In this document: positions 18,101 to 21,584 of the stretch, piece by piece | Numbering within the stretch: position 1 is the stretch's first letter | How the letters are laid out: every line of letters starts with the position of its first letter | NCBI GenBank assembly: GCA_000695325.1 | Contig: AVPN01000452.1 | Location: 19,039-40,622, forward strand | From: Pleurobrachia bachei | Lineage: Eukaryota > Ctenophora > Tentaculata > Cydippida > Pleurobrachiidae | Reading direction: 5' to 3' | DNA: 21,584 bases | Made by a program: the position numbers and the translations under genes | The notes under the pieces: model-generated | Seen by the model: only the letters and a program-made list of their open reading frames with translations | Told to the model about the DNA's origin: nothing | The model's database searches: none

Positions 18101-18126
18101 AGTCTGGTATACCATGTATCCTCCAT
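12146..18126 (-). CDS. Rhodopsin-type (class A) GPCR with very long intracellular loop 3
   Basis: Minus-strand exons: 18126-17970, 17806-17635, 17331-17168, 17007-16892, 14931-14753, 14663-14267, 14058-13902, 13709-13518, 13342-13196, 12823-12717, 12427-12146. Phases match at all ten junctions, giving 689 residues. TM1 has Asn22 at 1.50. TM3 starts with DWVC (Cys85) and ends YRF (Arg110, exactly 25 residues later) followed by LCAVRPL. TM4 has Trp137. Loop 2 has Cys155 for the disulfide. TM5 has Pro179 and Tyr187 in the canonical +8 spacing, then RKRRKE. TM6 (about 580-605) and TM7 (about 630-653, TPIRI for NPxxY, then a helix-8-like ANKGVRMVVRM) are divergent. Asp2.50 and Trp6.48 are not evident. 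Loop 3 (about 204-575) is acidic, Ser/Gly/Pro-rich and probably disordered. The ligand is unknown. The TM1-TM5 part is secure. The loop-3 exons could belong to another gene; donors of exons 8 (gttata) and 9 (gttagc) are weak and were chosen with phase in mind. Without the exon-9 donor the frame ends at TAG 13191-13193. Confidence 0.75.
12650..12704. repeat. Fold-back element in the last GPCR intron
   Basis: Arms TTGGTTACGAAGCAACCCCT and AGGGGTTACTTCGTTACCAA pair with two mismatches around a short GC-rich loop. Same family as 3485-3561 in ZMAT2 intron 2. Confidence 0.75.
12866..12938. repeat. Imperfect inverted repeat in GPCR intron 9
   Basis: GCGTCCCGCTGACCCT and AGGGATCAGCGGGTCGC are near reverse complements about 40 nt apart. 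This could fold as a hairpin. No coding signal is present. Confidence 0.55.
13872..13901 (-). repeat. Duplicated donor and mini-exon fragment after GPCR exon 7
   Basis: Just after the exon-7 donor, the minus strand carries GTCTGGGTGGAGGTGACAC, a copy of the first bases of exon 8, followed by a second CTCAGTAAGTTTAGACG identical to the exon-7 donor. Use of the second donor would add 34 nt and shift the frame. Confidence 0.75.
14054..15225. repeat. Left arm of the large GPCR palindrome
   Basis: Each position i pairs with 30807 minus i in the right arm from 14054 to about 15010, with no indel, and the deduced peptides are identical. It contains GPCR exons 5 and 6 and the start of exon 7 in sense orientation (minus strand), three 29-bp minisatellite units, and a tRNA-Val copy with a 14-nt insertion. 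Confidence 0.97.
15135..15221 (-). pseudogene. tRNA-Val(AAC) copy with a 14-nt insertion in the anticodon arm
   Basis: Identical to the plus-strand tRNA at 15339-15411 except that AACACGCAGAAGGT is present twice. The duplication interrupts the anticodon arm. Because it is a tandem repeat, the insertion can equally be placed between positions 37 and 38, the usual site of eukaryotic nuclear tRNA introns. It is most simply a broken copy. Confidence 0.8.
15226..15334. other. 109-bp spacer at the palindrome apex
   Basis: Unique AT-rich sequence between the arms. The arms meet it at CTTCG (15225) and CGAAG (15335), immediately outside the 5' ends of the two tRNA copies. An ATG at 15301 opens a frame that only reads through the tRNA and the 29-bp repeats. 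Confidence 0.8.
15339..15411 (+). tRNA. tRNA-Val (anticodon AAC)
   Basis: 73 nt. Acceptor stem GGTTTGG/TCGAACC, 7 bp with two wobbles. D arm TGTAGTGGTTATCA (box A). Anticodon stem TCTGC/GCAGA around loop TTAACAC gives anticodon AAC. T arm CCGGGTTCAAAACCCGG (box B). A TTTT Pol III terminator follows at 15418-15421. The discriminator base reads T rather than the usual A. The gene lies antisense within GPCR intron 4. Confidence 0.9.
15426..15772 (+). repeat. 29-bp minisatellite, about 12 units
   Basis: Unit CTTTATCATACAG plus TTTTTCCTTCATCCGG, the first unit variant (CCTACT), then 11 near-identical units. The left arm of the palindrome has only three units (about 15046-15120). The open frame through it is a repeat shadow. 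Confidence 0.95.
15876..16753 (+). pseudogene. Inverted copy of GPCR exons 5, 6 and 5 nt of exon 7
   Basis: Exon copies 15876-16054 and 16144-16540 keep intact frames and splice sites; the third keeps only GACAT. There is no upstream exon with a start codon and no downstream exon on the plus strand, so it cannot encode the receptor. In the GPCR transcript it is antisense to exons 5 and 6. Confidence 0.85.
16806..16894 (-). mobile_element. MITE family 1 copy d, abutting the GPCR exon-4 donor
   Basis: On the minus strand the element reads CAGGTAAACAACCAATCGG to TTCGGTCGGTTCCTG. Its first bases CAG|GTAAAC coincide with the end of GPCR exon 4 and its donor, so the element appears to supply the 5' splice site. 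The interior has GGTCACGTGATACC. Confidence 0.75.
17463..17601. repeat. Two tandem GGCGCC fold-back elements in GPCR intron 2
   Basis: Elements 17463-17520 and 17529-17601 both begin CTGTCTGG and end CCATACAG, with GGCGCCGCC inside each arm. They are separated and followed by AGGATCTT/AGGATCAT (7 of 8 bases), and preceded by AGGATTCT, which suggests 8-bp target duplications. A third copy lies at 21005-21079. Confidence 0.75.
17890..17912. repeat. Single family-2 MITE motif in GPCR intron 1
   Basis: CTGTCAGGCCAATTCTCTGACAG: one motif copy with both terminal heptamers, perhaps a collapsed element. Confidence 0.6.
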
Positions 18127-18132
18127 ACACAG

Positions 18133-18224
18133 CAGGAACCGACCTAATCAGGAAATACTGGTCCCTGATTGGCTGATAACCAGTCACGTGACCTAAATTA
18201 CGAGTTCTGATTGGTTTCTGCCTG
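18133..18224 (-). mobile_element. MITE family 1 copy e, just upstream of the GPCR start codon
   Basis: On the minus strand: CAGGCAGAAACCAATCAG ... GGTCACGTGACTGG ... GGTCGGTTCCTG, ending 6 nt before the ATG at 18126. The 5' leader, and perhaps the promoter, of the GPCR therefore include the element. Confidence 0.8.
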
Positions 18225-18634
18225 GAGCAGTATAGTAGAATCGTAAGTAAGCGGAGAGAGGCCAAAGAGAGGAGATGTGTGCCAGTATAAACAGGATTCT
18301 ATATCAATATTTCCGTTCTAAAAAGAGCTCGATGTGTACTTATATTAGAGCATCAAATAGCCGCCAGGACAGAACAAGATCATTTGCAAATAATAATAAT
18401 AATAATAATAGCAGCACTTGTATACACGCTCATACCATATAGGTTACTAGAAAAAAACCTAGTTAACTACACGGCAATCAGAGCGGTTCACCATTGCAAG
18501 CTTATCTAGGGTAAAAAGTACAAATAAAATTCTAATTCCAAATTAAAAGTCCGGTGCTCTGATGCCCAAAAGTTCAGTTCAAAACCTAACTTATTTTATA
18601 AACACAGACTCAAACACAGCAGTCCCACTGTCTC
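18225..18634. other. Intergenic region with (TAA)n microsatellite
   Basis: A (AAT)n run of about seven units lies near 18388-18410. The rest is AT-rich with no exon chain. It separates the GPCR 5' end from the 3' end of the ORF1p-like gene on the same strand. Confidence 0.55.
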
Positions 18635-19456
18635 TCACACTTCTTCCACCTTGCCGCCTCGGATCCCAAAGGCCTTCCCCGGCTCCGCCACCTTCCTCTC
18701 CTTCAGCGTCACCACCAGCTTCCTCCTCTCCTCCCTCTCCTCTGGAGAACGGTCAGGGGAAATGTAGACATCTTTGTGCCTATCAGAGTTCTTCAGAGAT
18801 TTCTTACTGGACAGAACTTGATCTCGGAAGTCCTTGCCACATAGACGCAGTTTGACTGGCCGATTAGAGCCCTCCTTATACTTCCCAAGTCGCTTCATGC
18901 TGCAAATACCAGTAATACAGGACCCCATATAGCTAAACACTCCTTTGACGTCGTGCTCCAGGTCCAAATCATTCTCAGTAGGATCATCAGTCAAACCGTG
19001 AACAATTACATTGCTTGACCTGTCCTCTGTCGCTACAACAATAGCCTGACGTACCCGCTGTGGTGCTAGGGCTTTGTCACAACCCTTCTGGAGTACAGAA
19101 GAGAAAGACTTTATCTCTTTTTCAGCTGTTGACTGTACTGCAGTGATCTCCTTGTCTCGTTTCTCCAGTAACTGGCACTGTAGTTTAACAAGTGTGTCCT
19201 GGGACTCCACCAATTTCCGTTGTACCACAATCAGTTCCTCTTGACTATCCAAAAGTCTCCTCTCAGTCTCCTCCAATTCATTACTCAGGCGATCCAGTAC
19301 AGGGTAGCAACGTTCCATCAAGAGATGACAAACCTTCTCGGTGAAATCATCCATCTCTGGTTTCTTGATTCCTTTAATCTTGCTTTTAGTCAGACATTTC
19401 ATACTATCCCACCCACCACGAGCATCAGCCAAACTTTTCGGAAAAGTATCTTTCAT
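18635..19456 (-). CDS. ORF1p-like protein of a non-LTR retrotransposon, solo copy
   Basis: One uninterrupted minus-strand frame of 273 residues from the first ATG (19456); the frame is open to 19498. Residues about 50-140 form a strongly heptad-like coiled coil (LSNELEETERRLLDSQEEL, QRKLVESQDTLVKLQCQLL). Residues about 145-245 look like the RRM-type domain of retrotransposon ORF1 proteins: SSNVIVHGL, a strand with NRPVKLRLCGKDFRDQVL, then KDVYISPDRSPEEREERR. ORF1 proteins bind element RNA and act as trimers through the coiled coil. No endonuclease or reverse transcriptase frame follows. The reading frame is intact, so this is a very recent truncated insertion or a host gene derived from ORF1. 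Confidence 0.8.
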   Translation of the reverse strand: MKDTFPKSLADARGGWDSMKCLTKSKIKGIKKPEMDDFTEKVCHLLMERCYPVLDRLSNELEETERRLLDSQEELIVVQRKLVESQDTLVKLQCQLLEKRDKEITAVQSTAEKEIKSFSSVLQKGCDKALAPQRVRQAIVVATEDRSSNVIVHGLTDDPTENDLDLEHDVKGVFSYMGSCITGICSMKRLGKYKEGSNRPVKLRLCGKDFRDQVLSSKKSLKNSDRHKDVYISPDRSPEEREERRKLVVTLKERKVAEPGKAFGIRGGKVEEV

Positions 19457-19499
19457 TCCAGCAAGAGTGAACAGATCTTTCAGAAGATCGAATAGCAAA

Positions 19500-19949
19500 G
19501 AAATACTTTAAATGAAAGAAATTTATGCGTGAAAAACTTGAGCATCTAACTAGCTTGAGCAGTAGAAATATTCTAGAAGTAGAACAATTTATTTGCAGTA
19601 TAACTAGCACAAATATATTAAATAGAGTAGAAACAACAACATGAGCTGTGAGAGAATGAAAAAAAGCTTCATATCATCAAGTGAGCTATGTTGATAAAAA
19701 CAGGAAATTATTCATTGGGCTAGGCCATGTATAGTACACTAATGTTCTAGCTCTGCCCGGATATAGAGTATTCTGGAATTTCCTGGAACGTATCCTTGTA
19801 GTCGAGAGGAGCTAGAGGAGATTTGGATCGGGACTGGGAGACATCGAGATGGAGAGAAGGAATTGAGCTCAAGTAGCGGAGGTGCATGCAGTGAATTGAA
19901 ATATCAGAAAGGTATAGTGGATAGAGGTAACGTCGTACTATAGCTCCAT

Positions 19950-19950
<1 letters not shown>
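19500..19950. other. AT-rich intergenic region
   Basis: No exon chain or repeat family recognised; the open frames here run into the adjacent CT/GA microsatellite. Confidence 0.5.
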
Positions 19951-19951
<1 letters not shown>

Positions 19952-19988
<37 letters not shown>

Positions 19989-20105
19989 CCCAGTGTTTGG
20001 CACCTAACGACTTCCACCCCTTCAATAAGGGAGAGAGAGAGAGATAGAGGGAGGGATAGGAATAGACTGAGAGAGAAGTATAGGGAAAGAGAGACAGAGA
20101 GAGAT
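19952..20105. repeat. (CT)n / (GA)n microsatellites
   Basis: A pure (CT)n run of about 34 bp (19953-19986), then a GA-rich tract from about 20030 to 20105. The two tracts are of complementary composition on the same strand and could pair. Confidence 0.9.
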
Positions 20106-20398
20106 AGCGATATAGAAGGTGAAGCAGAGCATTGGACCATGTATAAATCTAAGATCATCTCTGCAATTCCCTCCTCTCCGGTGAAGGTATAGTGAGAGCC
20201 AAGAAGCAGGAGTGAAAAGATATAATAGCTCCCCATGAACTGTATACATACTGTACACAGCCGTCTGGATACCAGATAAGATACTCAAATATAAGGAGAG
20301 AGACGAGATTGAGGGAGAGCATTTTCCACATCCATACATTTGTAGTACAACTGCTGCAGATCAGGCCGTGGGAAAAAAGCAGTTAATACCATAGAGGC

Positions 20399-20449
<51 letters not shown>

Positions 20450-20538
20450 GTAGTTTCGACCCTTTTTGAAATCGAGGGCGATGAAAGTCAAATTTGACCT
20501 GTCAGCCAATGCTCTGACCCAATTCATAGCCAATGGCA

Positions 20539-20589
<51 letters not shown>

Positions 20590-20610
20590 AGACAAAAAGA
20601 CAAAAAGACC

Positions 20611-20642
<32 letters not shown>

Positions 20643-20755
20643 AAAAGACCGACTAACATACAGACAGACAGATAGATAGACAGACAGATCGACAGACAGA
20701 CAAACAGACAGACAGATCGACAGACAGACAGACAGACAGATCGACAGACACGATA
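20399..20755. repeat. (CAGA)n microsatellite interrupted by family-2 MITE motif
   Basis: (CAGA)n runs at about 20399-20450, 20539-20586 and, less pure, to 20755. Between the first two, 20499-20518 carries CTGTCAGCCAATGCTCTGAC, the family-2 motif. The LSVCLSVC-type frames are repeat shadows. Confidence 0.95.
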
Positions 20756-20787
20756 GCTGGAATTATGACCTGATAGTTGAAATAAGT

Positions 20788-20870
20788 AGGGACAGGGGGC
20801 TGCGCATACGTCGATTTGCGCGTGCTACACGTTTTTGCTCATATCTCCTGTTCCGCGGCCCCCTGTCCCT
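20788..20870. repeat. Short fold-back with perfect 13-bp inverted ends
   Basis: AGGGACAGGGGGC (20788-20800) and GCCCCCTGTCCCT (20858-20870) are perfect inverted repeats 83 bp apart end to end. A related AGGGATCAGGGACCCCCTG occurs at about 20947-20965. Confidence 0.75.
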
Positions 20871-21004
20871 TGTTTAAAAATTTTATAGTCTAGGGAGGAC
20901 ATGTTTTGTATCATGATACATACATTATAATCGCTAGGGGAGAGTTAGGGATCAGGGACCCCCTGTATCTTGATACATTATAGTCTCATGGACTCCCTAA
21001 TAAC

Positions 21005-21079
21005 CTGTCTGGCGCCGCCGACCCGATCTGAGCGCACAATCACTTTGAGAATCAAATGGGGTATGGCGCCGCCATACAG
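21005..21079. repeat. GGCGCC fold-back element, third copy
   Basis: CTGTCTGGCGCCGCCGACCC ... GGGGTATGGCGCCGCCATACAG-type ends, matching the pair in GPCR intron 2. Confidence 0.75.
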
Positions 21080-21429
21080 TCCGTATATGTCCCTCTAAAC
21101 ACTTGAAACTTGTTAAAGACAATAACAAATTATCCCCAATTCTAAGGTGGTTTATCATCTGTGGATCTACAAACAACAGACATCCCAATGGTCTCCACAG
21201 ATAGGATAGTTCATCATTGTGGTGCTCACACGACACAACATGTGGAGGGAACGGGAGCTAAAAGGAGAAAAAACTACCTGACGTGAAATTTAGTTTCTAA
21301 AAGACAAATTAGCGACTGATTTAGGTTGTATGAGATTAAACTGAGCATTTTACACTAAAACTATTGTTACGTAATTTATTCAGAATAAACCCCGATAATT
21401 CGGTCCGGATATCATTGTGAAAACACACG

Positions 21430-21555
21430 ATGAGCTGTCTGTCACACGATGGGCTTTTTGCTGCAGTAGCCTGTCAAAGTGTGATTGAGTTTGACAAGCA
21501 GCATGGAACTACAGAGTGCATCTGCAGTCCACCACACAGGGCGGAGACACACTGA
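21430..21555 (+). CDS. Possible first exon or small ORF at the window edge
   Basis: ATG at 21430 opens 41 codons to TGA (21553-21555): MSCLSHDGLFAAVACQSVI then EFDKQHGTTECICS. The pattern SHDGLFAAVACQSVIEFD resembles the start of a WD40 blade, and no stop interrupts it, but it is short and there is no second exon to test. Low confidence; the true gene, if any, continues beyond the window. Confidence 0.25.
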   Translation: MSCLSHDGLFAAVACQSVIEFDKQHGTTECICSPPHRAETH

Positions 21556-21584
21556 AGTTGGTTGAGCTCGTTCACATCTCAACC

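Noticed and set aside
19457-19498. N-terminal extension of the ORF1p-like frame
   Set aside because: It opens with TTG; the first ATG is at 19456, so the extension is not supported as a start.
20022-20675. Open frames rich in LSVCLSVC, SLSLSL and DRQTDRQT
   Set aside because: Translations of GA/CT and CAGA microsatellites.

Overview
The window is animal nuclear DNA. It holds spliced genes with short GT-AG introns, recognisable animal genes (ZMAT2, RWDD4, a CD225/dispanin protein, a rhodopsin-type GPCR), a eukaryotic tRNA-Val, and many microsatellites, MITE-like elements and fold-back elements. Genes are closely spaced and most introns are 100-400 bp, which suggests an invertebrate with a fairly compact genome. 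I cannot name the phylum.

Layout, left to right. (1) 1-1300: AT-rich, no convincing gene. (2) 1431-2336, minus: a 3-exon CD225/dispanin two-TM protein, divergent from (3) 2951-4445, plus: ZMAT2, a spliceosomal zinc-finger protein, 5 exons. (4) 4805-6003, minus: a 5-exon secreted protein of unknown family, convergent with ZMAT2. (5) 6004-7340: GA-rich microsatellites. (6) 7448-11410, plus: RWDD4, whose exons 3-5 are duplicated in tandem with a 1134-bp offset. (7) 12146-18126, minus: a class A GPCR, reconstructed here from 11 exons (689 aa) whose phases all join, with an intracellular loop 3 of about 370 residues. (8) 18635-19456, minus: a solo ORF1p-like coiled-coil/RRM-like protein of a non-LTR retrotransposon. 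(9) 19.5-21.6 kb: microsatellites, chiefly (CAGA)n, fold-back elements and a possible first exon at the right edge.

The most unusual structure is a large palindrome (14054-15225 against 15335-16753, 109-bp spacer) inside the GPCR gene. The loop-3 exons 5 and 6 and the first 5 nt of exon 7 are present again, inverted, in the intron upstream of them. A tRNA-Val(AAC) gene lies at the inner edge of each arm. The GPCR pre-mRNA should therefore be able to fold into about 1 kb of self-complementary RNA covering two of its own coding exons.

A second theme is small duplications and MITEs at splice sites: a minisatellite that multiplies the RWDD4 exon-5 acceptor, a duplicated donor, ghost exon fragments, and a hAT-like MITE family (5 copies) that touches a splice donor, a stop codon and the start of the GPCR gene. 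No prokaryotic, CRISPR or viral gene was seen. Very recent duplications of this kind can also be assembly artefacts, and this is noted where it applies.
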